Shown here: in pieces, positions 16,670-24,624 of the stretch
Layout of the letters: each line of letters starts with the position of its first letter
How positions within the stretch are numbered: the stretch's first letter is position 1
Source of the DNA: Protofrankia sp. CiT1
Lineage (GTDB): Bacteria; Actinomycetota; Actinomycetes; Frankiales; Frankiaceae
Assembly (NCBI RefSeq): GCF_917627385.1
Contig: NZ_CAKJTL010000134.1
Span: forward strand, 12,584 to 46,028
Reading direction: 5' to 3'
Length of the DNA: 33,445 bases
The notes under the pieces: model-generated
The model's database searches: none
Told to the model about the DNA's origin: nothing
What the model saw: only the letters and a program-made list of their open reading frames with translations
Translations under genes and position numbers: made by a program

Positions 16670-16746
16670 GTGCGGCCATCGTTCGCAACAGCCGAGTGCC
16701 CTCGCTTCAAGTCCCGGTTCCAGGCGCTGGCTGCGAGACTGAGGCC

Positions 16747-17886
16747 ATGGACGAACGGCACGCCCCCGAGACCGCGCCGGCCGGCTCCAGCCTCACCGCG
16801 CCCGGCTCCGGCCGGGACGGCAGGACACTGGCCAGCCCGGATACGAGCACCGATGCCGATCACCTGGAACGTGTTCTCTTCGAGATCAAAAAAGTGATCG
16901 TCGGTCAGGACCACATGATCGAGCGGATGCTGGTGGCGCTGCTTGCCCGCGGGCACTGCCTGCTGGAGGGTGTGCCGGGAGTGGCCAAGACCCTCGCCGT
17001 CCAGACGCTGGCGACAGTGGTCGGCGGAACGTTCGCGCGCATCCAGTTCACCAGCGACCTGGTCGTGTCCGACATCGTCGGTACCCGCGTGTACCGCCAG
17101 ACCCGGGAGACCTTCGACGTCGAGCTGGGCCCGGTCTTCGCGAACTTCATCCTCGCGGACGAGATCAACCGCGCGCCCGCGAAAGTGCAGTCGGCGCTGC
17201 TGGAGGTGATGTCCGAGCAGCAGGTCTCCCTCGGCGGTGTCACCCATCGGCTGCCCGCGCCGTTTCTGGTGCTGGCCACGCAGAACCCGATCGAGTCAGA
17301 AGGCGTGTACCCGCTTCCGGAGGCGCAGCGCGACCGGTTCCTCATGAAGATCAACGTACCGTACCCGACCGGCAGCGAGGAACTGGAGATCGTCCAGCGG
17401 ATGGGCGTGCGACCGCCCGCGGCCGAGTGCGTGCTGGACCCCCAGACGCTGCTGAAACTACAGCGGCATGCCGCCGAGGTGTTCGTCCACCACGCGATCG
17501 CCGACTACGCCGTGCGTATGGTGCTGGCGACCCGGTCACCCACCGAATTCGGGATGCCCGAACTTACCGGCCACCTGGCTTACGGCGCGTCGCCGCGCGC
17601 CTCGCTCGGTCTGGTCGCGGCGGCCCGCGCGCTGGCGCTGCTGCGCGGACGGGACTACGTGGTGCCCGACGACGTCGCCGCGGTGGCCCTCGACATCCTG
17701 CCGCACCGGCTGGTGCTCTCCTACGAGGCGCTGGCGGAAGGGCTGTCCACGGACGCCATCGCCGAGCGCGTTCTCCAGGCCACCCCACCGCCACAGGTCG
17801 CGCCACGCCAGCACGGCTACTCCGGGCGCTGGACCACGAACCCGCACGGCTTTCCCGAGTACCACAACCAGGGGACAACCGCGTGA
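16747..17886 (+). CDS. MoxR-family AAA+ ATPase
   Basis: 379-residue AAA+ ATPase. Walker A reads G-V-P-G-V-A-K-T (residues 75-82) and Walker B F-I-L-A-D-E-I-N-R (about 134-142). The sensor-1 segment is A-T-Q-N-P-I-E-S-E-G and is followed by Y-P-L-P-E-A-Q-R-D-R-F, the MoxR hallmark. MoxR proteins act as chaperone-like remodellers with a VWA partner, often for envelope stress or enzyme maturation. The gene overlaps the following DUF58 gene by 4 bp (GTGA), and that gene overlaps the VWA gene by 4 bp, so the three should be translated together. The ATG at 16747 has a poorly spaced GAGG; a GTG at 16696 would add 17 unconserved residues. Confidence 0.93.
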   Translation: MDERHAPETAPAGSSLTAPGSGRDGRTLASPDTSTDADHLERVLFEIKKVIVGQDHMIERMLVALLARGHCLLEGVPGVAKTLAVQTLATVVGGTFARIQFTSDLVVSDIVGTRVYRQTRETFDVELGPVFANFILADEINRAPAKVQSALLEVMSEQQVSLGGVTHRLPAPFLVLATQNPIESEGVYPLPEAQRDRFLMKINVPYPTGSEELEIVQRMGVRPPAAECVLDPQTLLKLQRHAAEVFVHHAIADYAVRMVLATRSPTEFGMPELTGHLAYGASPRASLGLVAAARALALLRGRDYVVPDDVAAVALDILPHRLVLSYEALAEGLSTDAIAERVLQATPPPQVAPRQHGYSGRWTTNPHGFPEYHNQGTTA

Positions 17887-18938
17887 GCGCCCACCGCTCC
17901 TCCGCTGGGGCCCACCGCTCCTCCGCTGGGGCCTACGGCTCCTCCCCCGCATCGGGAACGGGTGGCCCGCTCGCCGCGGATCCGTCGATCGAACGCGCCC
18001 TGCGTCGGCTGGAACTGACCGTCACCCGGCGCCTGGACGGGCTGCTACTCGGTGATTACCTGGGCCTGGTACCCGGATCCGGAACCGAAAAAGCCGAAAG
18101 CCGCACCTACCACGTCGGCGACGACGTCCGGCGGATGGACTGGGCGGTCACCGCCCGTACCACCGTCCCGCACGTACACGACCTCATCGCCGACCGCGAG
18201 CTGGAGACCTGGGTACTCGTCGACCTCACCGCCAGCCTGGAGTTCGGCACCGCGGCCTGGGAAAAACGCGACCTCGCGATCGCCGCTGTCGCCGCGGTCG
18301 GCTACCTGACCGCACGCGGCGGCAACCGGCTGGGAGCGTATGTGCTCTCCGGTACCGGCCCGCGCGTACTACCCGCCCGTACCGGTCGCAACAGCCTGCG
18401 AGCACTGCTACGGACCTTGCTGGCAACACCGCGTACCGCGCTGGACCGCCCGGCCAGCGCGCCGGACGTCTCCGCGGCGACCGATCTGGCAGCGGCCGTG
18501 AACGGACTGCGTAATCCGCCCCGGCGCCGCGGCCTGACTGTCGTGATCTCGGACTTCCTGTCGACGGACATGTCGTGGGAACGGCCACTGCGTGCGCTCG
18601 CCGGACGCCATCAGGTACTTGCCGTCGAGATAGTCGATCCGCGCGAGCTTGAGCTCCCGCGGGTCGGGCTGCTCACCGTCATGGACCCGGAGACCGGCGC
18701 GACGCTGGAGGTACCGACCTCGTCCCGCCGGCTGCGCGAGTCCTACGCCCGCGCCGCCGCGGCGCACCGCCGCGAGACCGACGCCGCGCTTCGCCGGGCC
18801 GGCGCCGCCCACCTCGTCCTGCGGACCGACACCGACTGGCTCGCCGACATCGTCCGCTTCGTCCTGGCCACCCGCCGCAGCCGCGGCGCGGGCCGGCGTC
18901 CGCCGGTCACGGCCCGGCCGGCCGGGCCGGCACGATGA
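17883..18938 (+). CDS. DUF58 domain protein (MoxR operon)
   Basis: 351-residue cytoplasmic DUF58 protein. The core contains G-L-V-P-G-S-G and the D-D-V-R-R-M-D-W block that defines DUF58. W-V-L-V-D-L-T-A-S-L then begins a degenerate VWA-like part, with V-V-I-S-D-F-L later. DUF58 proteins are regular partners of MoxR and VWA proteins and probably bridge the ATPase to its target. The first 20 residues are an insertion of two perfect seven-residue repeats (A-H-R-S-S-A-G) plus a diverged third, encoded by a 21-bp tandem repeat directly after the start codon. The start overlaps the MoxR stop (GTGA) and the stop overlaps the VWA start (ATGA). Confidence 0.9.
   Translation: MSAHRSSAGAHRSSAGAYGSSPASGTGGPLAADPSIERALRRLELTVTRRLDGLLLGDYLGLVPGSGTEKAESRTYHVGDDVRRMDWAVTARTTVPHVHDLIADRELETWVLVDLTASLEFGTAAWEKRDLAIAAVAAVGYLTARGGNRLGAYVLSGTGPRVLPARTGRNSLRALLRTLLATPRTALDRPASAPDVSAATDLAAAVNGLRNPPRRRGLTVVISDFLSTDMSWERPLRALAGRHQVLAVEIVDPRELELPRVGLLTVMDPETGATLEVPTSSRRLRESYARAAAAHRRETDAALRRAGAAHLVLRTDTDWLADIVRFVLATRRSRGAGRRPPVTARPAGPAR
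17889..17951. repeat. 21-bp tandem repeat in the DUF58 gene start
   Basis: Units 17889-17909 and 17910-17930 are identical (GCCCACCGCTCCTCCGCTGG plus G), and 17931-17951 is a diverged third. The array begins 6 bp after the GTG start codon, so copy-number change would lengthen or shorten the N-terminus in frame. Confidence 0.92.
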
Positions 18939-19894
18939 CCTTCCTCGCCGGCCACTGGCTGTGGCTGCTGCTGCTGGTCAGCGCGCTGGCTGTCGCCTAC
19001 ATCGTGCTGGCGCTGCGCCGGAAGGTCTACGCGGTCCGGTTCGCCAGCGCCGGGCTGCTCGCGTCGGTGCTGCCCAGGCGCCCGCAGTGGTGGCGCCGGC
19101 ATGTGCCGGCCACCGTCCTGTTGCTCACGCTGGCCACCATGGTGTTGGCCCTCGCGCGGCCGGCGAGGGCGGATCGGGTGCCCCGCGAACGCGCGACGAT
19201 CATGCTGGCGATCGACGTCTCGAATTCGATGGCAGCGACGGATATCCCTCCCAACCGGCTCGAGTCGGCCAAACAGGGCGCCGAGGCGTTCGTCAATCAA
19301 CTACCACCGCGGATCAACCTCGGCCTGGTGTCGTTCGCCGGCTCGGCTGCGGTTCTCGTTCCGCCGACCACGGACCGCGAAACGGTCCGTTCCAGCATTC
19401 ACAGCCTGCAGTTGGGTCCGTCCACCGCGATTGGCGAGGGTATCTTCGCCAGCCTGCAGGCCATCACCGTGCTGGGGGATCAGGTCATCGCGGACGGCCA
19501 GACGCCACCACCGGCGGCTATCGTTCTGCTCTCCGACGGGGAGACCCAGCGGGGACGCCCGAATTCCGAGGCCAGTCAGGCCGCTGTAAGCGTCCGGGTG
19601 CCGGTGGACACGATTGCCTACGGCACCCCGAACGGTACCCTCGACGTCGGCGGCCAACAGCTCCCCGTCCCGGTCAACGAGGCGGCATTGCGCGAGATCG
19701 CACGGACGACCGGGGGCTCCTACCACCGGGCCACGTCCGGCGACGAACTGCGGTCGGTGTATGAAAGGCTGGGCAGTTCCATCGGATACCGTACCGAGTT
19801 CCATGAAATTACCATGTGGTTTGTGGGGCTGTCGCTGTGTCTCGGCCTGACCGCCACGGCACTGTCGCTGGCCTTCTCGTCCCGAATCCCCTGA
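18935..19894 (+). CDS. VWA domain membrane protein (BatA-like)
   Basis: 319-residue protein with two N-terminal membrane helices (about 6-26 and 58-76), a von Willebrand A domain and one C-terminal membrane helix (about 292-312). The metal-ion-dependent adhesion site is intact: D94-V-S96-N-S98, with a following T-A-I-G-E-G and L-L-S-D-G-E. This is the BatA/BatB layout, facing the extracytoplasmic side or forming a membrane platform for MoxR. It is translationally coupled to the DUF58 gene. The TGA stop (19892-19894) is within the first bases of a half-copy of the palindromic repeat. Confidence 0.93.
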   Translation: MTFLAGHWLWLLLLVSALAVAYIVLALRRKVYAVRFASAGLLASVLPRRPQWWRRHVPATVLLLTLATMVLALARPARADRVPRERATIMLAIDVSNSMAATDIPPNRLESAKQGAEAFVNQLPPRINLGLVSFAGSAAVLVPPTTDRETVRSSIHSLQLGPSTAIGEGIFASLQAITVLGDQVIADGQTPPPAAIVLLSDGETQRGRPNSEASQAAVSVRVPVDTIAYGTPNGTLDVGGQQLPVPVNEAALREIARTTGGSYHRATSGDELRSVYERLGSSIGYRTEFHEITMWFVGLSLCLGLTATALSLAFSSRIP

Positions 19895-19985
19895 AGGGCT
19901 CCGGTGGCAGGGCGTTCGATCAGGAAGCGGCGTCCGGCTGGATGGATCGCGAGGCGACGGAGGGAGCCGCCGGAGGTGCTGGACT
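19891..19985. repeat. Half-copy of the MITE-like repeat in front of crtB (R2)
   Basis: Positions 19897-19977 match 2674-2754 of copy R1 with about 13 differences in 81 positions (84%, hand count, no gaps). Both begin right at the stop codon of the upstream gene. The right half present in R1, including the complementary inner arm, is missing: the crtB coding sequence starts instead. The GGAGG within the repeat (19972-19976) lies 9 nt before the crtB GTG and appears to be its ribosome binding site. Confidence 0.75.
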
Positions 19986-20957
19986 GTGCGTGCGTGTGAG
20001 CTGACCGCCGCGGGGATCACCGCGCCCGAGCTGCGGCGCTCCTACCTGGCATGCCGCCAGCTCAACGCCGCCCATGGCCGCACATACTTTCTGGCGACCC
20101 TGTTACTGCCCATCTGGAAACGGCCATACGTCCACGCGCTCTACGGATTCGCGCGGTATGCCGACGAGATCGTTGATGATCTTGACTCCATGCTCCCCGA
20201 CGCCGAACGGGCGGTCTGGCTGCGCGGCTGGGGTGAGGAGTTCCTGGCTTACGCACGGTCATGCCCGGCCACGACCGCCACGACTGGCATGACTGGCATG
20301 ACCGGCACGACGTCCGTGCTACCGGCGGTTGTCGACACGATCCGGCGCTGGAACATCCCGCTTGAGCACTTCGAGGCCTTCCTGCGATCCATGGCGATGG
20401 ACCTCACGACGACCTCCTACCCGGCCTGGGACGATCTGATGGTCTACGTCCACGGCTCGGCCGTGGCGATCGGCCTGCAGATGGTGCACGTCCTGGAAGC
20501 CAACGGCGCCGCGGCCCTGCCCTACGCCCGCGATCTGGGTACCGCCTTCCAGCTCGCGAACTTCATCCGGGACGTCGGCGAGGACCTGCGCCGCGGCCGG
20601 ATCTACCTCCCTCAGGAGTCGCTGGACCTGTTCGGTGTGACGCCCGAGCGCCTCGGCACAGGCGTGGTGGATGGCCCGGTCCGCCGGCTGCTCGCGTTCG
20701 AGATCAGCCGTGCCCGGGAACTGTTCCGCGCGGCAAAGCCCGGCATCCGGCTGCTGCACCCGACATCACGCGACTGCGTCCACACCGCCTTCCAGCTTTA
20801 CCAGGGCATTCTGGATGAAGTGGAACGCGCCGACTACCAGGTCCTGGACAAGCGGGTGGCCGTCGGGCTCGGCCGGCGGGTCGCTGTCGCCGGCCCCGGC
20901 CTCGTCCGCGCCGCCCGCGTCCGCCGCGCCACCCGCGTAACCCCGCCTGCGATTTAA
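19986..20957 (+). CDS. crtB: Phytoene synthase CrtB
   Basis: 323-residue squalene/phytoene synthase that condenses two GGPP to phytoene. Both Mg-diphosphate motifs are present: A-D-E-I-V-D-D (about 59-65) and N-F-I-R-D-V-G-E-D (about 191-199), the latter followed by R-G-R-I-Y-L-P. H-G-R-T-Y-F-L-A-T and H-A-L-Y-G-F-A-R-Y are typical CrtB. Residues about 96-110 (T-T-A, T-T-G, M-T-G, M-T-G, T-T-S) come from an in-frame 9-bp tandem repeat, a low-complexity loop unlike the rest. The GTG start gives M-R-A-C-E-L-T-A-A-G-I-T, matching the usual N-terminus; its Shine-Dalgarno lies inside repeat R2. No crtE is adjacent, so GGPP must come from elsewhere. Confidence 0.95.
   Translation: MRACELTAAGITAPELRRSYLACRQLNAAHGRTYFLATLLLPIWKRPYVHALYGFARYADEIVDDLDSMLPDAERAVWLRGWGEEFLAYARSCPATTATTGMTGMTGTTSVLPAVVDTIRRWNIPLEHFEAFLRSMAMDLTTTSYPAWDDLMVYVHGSAVAIGLQMVHVLEANGAAALPYARDLGTAFQLANFIRDVGEDLRRGRIYLPQESLDLFGVTPERLGTGVVDGPVRRLLAFEISRARELFRAAKPGIRLLHPTSRDCVHTAFQLYQGILDEVERADYQVLDKRVAVGLGRRVAVAGPGLVRAARVRRATRVTPPAI
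20271..20315. repeat. 9-bp tandem repeat within crtB
   Basis: Five in-frame 9-bp units (ACGACCGCC, ACGACTGGC, ATGACTGGC, ATGACCGGC, ACGACGTCC) encode a Thr/Met/Gly-rich loop of CrtB between conserved helices. The middle units are near-identical; the outer two are diverged. Confidence 0.85.
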
Positions 20958-20963
20958 TGATTA

Positions 20964-21146
20964 CGAGTGCCCGGCAACAGGGGAATGGATCAAGGAAGGG
21001 AGCTGGGGTGCGGGAGTCGCCCTACGTTGGGCGTCGACCGGCAAGCCGGGGTACCCGCGCGTCGCGCGGCAATGGCTGGGCAGCGATGGCGCGATGCGCC
21101 GCCCAGGCGCCGCGAGCCGGACAGTCCTGTTGCCGGGCGCTCTAAC
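20964..21146. repeat. MITE-like palindromic repeat, complete copy (R3)
   Basis: About 180 bp between CGAGTGCCCGGCAACAGG (20964-20981) and the complement of 21126-21146, GTTAGAGCGCCCGGCAACAGG. The ends are near-perfect inverted repeats. Inside are smaller hairpins such as CCGGCAAGCCGG and GGCGCGATGCGCC. It fills the gap between crtB and the convergent large membrane protein gene. The stop codon of that gene (TAG, 21144-21142) is part of the right end. The interior end sequence GCACCCCAGCTCCC...CCTTGATCCA (reverse strand) matches copy R1. Confidence 0.75.
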
Positions 21147-23832
21147 TCGAGCAGGGACGCGGCCTCAGCGGCGGCTCGTCAGGATATGTGAGACCAGAGC
21201 GATACACCTCATATGGAACGTCATTATTCGTCTGAAATACCCGCTTAAGGTCCGCGGCACACATGATTGAAATGTGCCGAGTGCGGGCAATCCCATTCTG
21301 GTCGAATGCAAGAATGCCACTGACCCCTTCATACTGATGAAGGTCGACAGACTGGCGAATCTGACTGTACACCATTTTCGGATTGATTTGCGCCGGATCC
21401 CACGAGTGATCAATACCAACGGCGGGCCGACGGCTTGCGATATCGGTGACTGAACGCAACAAGAGGCGGGCCGCATCGTAGCCGAGGCTAACCCATTCCT
21501 GGATTGGCTTGCTTCCATCACAGAAGCCCAGCGCGTCACGGATATCATTGAGAAAGTTTATGCGTTCAGGCTGATGGGCATTTTTTAGCTGCTCACAGAA
21601 GCCGAGTTGCCCACGGGATATATAAGCCACCGGAAGCGTGGTCGGAGCAACAGCCCGCATTTCTGAATTAGCGATGTAACGACTCACCGATCCGTCGGCC
21701 AACAGGGTCGGGAGCCTACCGCCGCAGTCGGTGTAAACCCGGGAAACAAATGCGGGAAATTCGGTGTATCGGCCACCAAAGAAGACTATTCCGTCGAACT
21801 TGTCAGAACAGATGTCACTGACATCTGTTCCGCTGGGCCAGAATTTTTCTCTGTAATGATCTACAAACTCGGCATGTAGATCATTACGAAGAGTGTTGAC
21901 ATACAGGTCTTCGTCGCCACCGATGCGCCCCTTGGCGCCATAGGTGTAGAAGTTGATGATCGCATCGCGATGCAGCACCTGGCTGACATAGGAATGGATC
22001 ATACCTACCTCATCCCTGTTGGACGGCGAGAGCTGCAGGTAGAGATTGGACGCGCCGGCGATGCCATCGGCCGAGGTGGTCAGCGTGAGAGTCGGCAGCC
22101 CGACCGCGTCAAGCGACTGGAGCATGTCCTGGGTTTTTGTCCGGCTATCCAGCTGAGCTACTGTCGCGATCACTGTCGGGTCGTCATGTACCAGCTGGGC
22201 CAGCATCGGTACAAGTTTGTCAGCATGGCGTGTTTCGTCGCCGACGTTACCCACAATCACTCGTAGATATGGACTGGCCGGATTGTTATCGGCCTCATGC
22301 ATAGCTCGGTACTGAGCTGCCGCTACACCTTCCAATCCTTCCCGCTCAGCATCAAAGACTTCGTCACCGAGACGGGAGTCAGTCCTGGTGAACGCGGCAA
22401 GATAGACCAGTGTCACCAACGGCCGGTTACGCTTGACCTGGTGGGCACTGGCAGCTTCCCGATTTTGCGCGAAAATTTTCTTCTGTACGCCTGTCAATCG
22501 TTCATCTGGTCCAAAGGCCTGTCGATCGGAGCCACTGTAACCGATGCACTGCCGATCGATATAAATAACCCGCAGCGTATCGCCACGATGAAGAGGAAGC
22601 GTCGCGCATCCAGGGTGTATCTGACCTACTATCCAAATCACGAAAGTGCTTATGAGTAAGAGTACAACCACGGCTGGCATCCAGGGCTGAGCCAGCCACG
22701 GCGGACGCGCCGGGATGACTACCGGTAACCTGTCCTTGATGTTCAGATTATTGATACCAGATACCGCTACCGGCAACAGCCACGTATCGGGATGCCCTCG
22801 TTTGCCCGCCATGGGCAGCCGGTCATGAACAGTCGAATACGCGGCATCCAGGCCCATCAACGGCACTACTCTGCCGTCGGTGACGGCCTCAGCAAGTGGC
22901 GTCCCGTTCAGCGGCACATCCACCCCCCTTGTAACGATCAGCAGGGGGTCGGTCCACCCGTCACCGCGCACAGCGGTAACCGCTCGTATGAGTGCGTATC
23001 CGGCGTTGTCGGGCGCTACGGCGTCCAGCAGTATCACCGGGTACGCCGTACGCCGCCACGGTCGTAGCCGCCACGGTCGACGCCGATACTGCACCCGCAG
23101 ATCTTCCAGAAACGCGTCCGTCAGGAGCCGATCGATGGCTTCGGGTTCCTCATCGGCGCGTGGACCGATAGTCAACCGCTCGGCGACCGCCAGGAAAGTC
23201 GAGGCTGGCCCAGACGCGAGGTACTGCTGCCTCCTGAACCAGCGGAACTCATGCCCTGCCCCGGGAAGTCGTCCGCTGACGAGGAGCCGCAGCGCCACCA
23301 CCGGCAACGCCCTGACAAACAGCGACAGCAGCAGCCCCAACCAGCCGGTAAAACCGTGGTCTAATCCGCCCTCACCCTGGCCTCCCCGCAGCCCGAACTC
23401 CCGGCGCAGCCGTCTGGCCAGCTCCCGTTGCCGCTTGGCGACCGGCACGTTGGACAGGTTCTGCGCGGTCAGCCAGTCGACCAGCGTGAAGCAGCGAAAG
23501 CGCAGCGGGTCACGGCTGAAACGACCTACCGCCAACTTTTCATGTAACTGGTGGAGTAGCGGCTGCAGCCCACTGACCTGTGTGACGTCGACGTACGTAT
23601 GCGGCACACGTCGCTTGCCCGACTCGACAAACCGCCCGGCAAGTACCTTCAACGCCGAGTCCGCCGTGCCCGCATCCACCAAACACAGCACCGGTATCCG
23701 CCAGTCAGTACGGCCAAACCGGTTGGCATGCCGCGAGCGCGTCACTATGGACTTGACAAGCTGCACCAAGATCGTAAATCCGGCGAAAACCGCCATTATC
23801 GTACTGGATTCCTGCTCGTCAGTACTGCTCAC
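21142..23832 (-). CDS. Large membrane protein with C-terminal periplasmic-binding-protein-like domain
   Basis: 896-residue protein from the GTG at 23832 (GGGGGGAG 5 nt upstream). Visible parts, numbered from that start, are: a hydrophobic N-terminal segment (about 13-28); a cytoplasmic-looking region with two candidate membrane stretches near 163-185; a clear membrane helix (about 384-404); then about 490 residues that read like a type 1 periplasmic binding fold, as in LIV-binding proteins. Examples are V-T-L-V-Y-L-A-A-F, Y-L-R-V-I-V-G-N-V-G-D and T-V-I-A-T-V-A-Q-L-D. The first part has V-L-C-L-V-D-A-G-T-A-D-S-A-L where a P-loop might be, then V-I-L-L-D-A and L-L-I-V-T-R-G, the order seen in STAND-type NTPases, but without a Walker A lysine. 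I infer a membrane sensor. Base composition is visibly more A/T-rich than its neighbours. Current databases probably label such proteins as ABC substrate-binding proteins, but no transporter genes are nearby. Confidence 0.75.
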   Translation of the reverse strand: MSSTDEQESSTIMAVFAGFTILVQLVKSIVTRSRHANRFGRTDWRIPVLCLVDAGTADSALKVLAGRFVESGKRRVPHTYVDVTQVSGLQPLLHQLHEKLAVGRFSRDPLRFRCFTLVDWLTAQNLSNVPVAKRQRELARRLRREFGLRGGQGEGGLDHGFTGWLGLLLSLFVRALPVVALRLLVSGRLPGAGHEFRWFRRQQYLASGPASTFLAVAERLTIGPRADEEPEAIDRLLTDAFLEDLRVQYRRRPWRLRPWRRTAYPVILLDAVAPDNAGYALIRAVTAVRGDGWTDPLLIVTRGVDVPLNGTPLAEAVTDGRVVPLMGLDAAYSTVHDRLPMAGKRGHPDTWLLPVAVSGINNLNIKDRLPVVIPARPPWLAQPWMPAVVVLLLISTFVIWIVGQIHPGCATLPLHRGDTLRVIYIDRQCIGYSGSDRQAFGPDERLTGVQKKIFAQNREAASAHQVKRNRPLVTLVYLAAFTRTDSRLGDEVFDAEREGLEGVAAAQYRAMHEADNNPASPYLRVIVGNVGDETRHADKLVPMLAQLVHDDPTVIATVAQLDSRTKTQDMLQSLDAVGLPTLTLTTSADGIAGASNLYLQLSPSNRDEVGMIHSYVSQVLHRDAIINFYTYGAKGRIGGDEDLYVNTLRNDLHAEFVDHYREKFWPSGTDVSDICSDKFDGIVFFGGRYTEFPAFVSRVYTDCGGRLPTLLADGSVSRYIANSEMRAVAPTTLPVAYISRGQLGFCEQLKNAHQPERINFLNDIRDALGFCDGSKPIQEWVSLGYDAARLLLRSVTDIASRRPAVGIDHSWDPAQINPKMVYSQIRQSVDLHQYEGVSGILAFDQNGIARTRHISIMCAADLKRVFQTNNDVPYEVYRSGLTYPDEPPLRPRPCSS

Positions 23833-24624
23833 TTTGCTCCCCCCGCTGGTCTCGGCATCCGTGGACCCGACAATCAATCGCGCCCTCAATCATGCCCCAG
23901 ATATAAGCTGCCTGGTTGCTACCGGCCTTCATTCAAGGCACTGACAGGACGTGGTCAATGTGCCCTGTGACCCTGCGGGCTACCAGAAACCGGCCTGGCC
24001 CTGTGAACTGGGTGACATGCCAGCGCGGCTGCCCGCACGACGATCAGCCACTGACCGGCAGGCTAACGAAGGACCGCGCCCAAGACCCCGTCCGCCTGCA
24101 TCGGACGAGAACCACCAGCGTCAGTCACCCCGACGAAAAACTCGGCGTCGCCCGAACGCGACAGCACCTGTTGAGTCATCCCATCCCCCGATCGCGGACC
24201 ACACCAGAACCATCACTGTCAGTGATTTAACCATAGCCCGGCGAGCCCGACATCAGAGACACCGCCGCTCGGGCACCCTCTCCGCCGGAACCCCTTGGGT
24301 CGGAGGAGAGGGTCCGGCAGGGCCCCGGTGGTACGCGGTCAAAGTGCGGCCGTGGAAGGTTCGAGACGGCCGTCCCAGCGGAGCGAAGCAGATCGTGCCG
24401 CGATCCCGGCCAGCACCAGCCGCGCGGCGTTCGCGGTAAAAGACCCTGAAGGTAGATGGACGAGCGAGTTGTCGACCACGACAGCGCATCCAGGCTAAGA
24501 TTGGTGGTGTTGGGCGGTGTCCGGTTCGCGCCCGATGCAGGATCACTCTTCAGTTAGGCATCCAGCCCCTCTGAAACCGGGAAACAGGCGGGGGTTCGGG
24601 ACTGGTGCCGGGCTGGAGTGTCCT
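23833..24624. other. Long structured intergenic region
   Basis: About 790 bp between two divergent genes with no reading frame that looks coding. It holds a 15-bp palindrome ATCACTGTCAGTGAT (24212-24226) and a strong nested stem-loop (24275-24313). It could carry divergent promoters or a non-coding RNA, but I cannot place -35/-10 boxes with confidence. Confidence 0.45.
24275..24313. other. Strong nested stem-loop, possible terminator or RNA element
   Basis: The outer arms ACCCTCTCC (24275-24283) and GGAGAGGGT (24305-24313) pair perfectly over 9 bp. Inside them CCG pairs with CGG, and ACCC with GGGT around a CTT loop, with only small bulges between. No T-run follows on either strand and no gene ends just before it, so a standalone RNA or a regulatory structure is as likely as a terminator. 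Confidence 0.45.

Noticed and set aside
23951-24546. Reading frames on both strands in the long intergenic region
   Set aside because: Products are Arg/Pro-rich with no domain, no ribosome binding site and no matching partner; typical of spurious frames in high-GC DNA.
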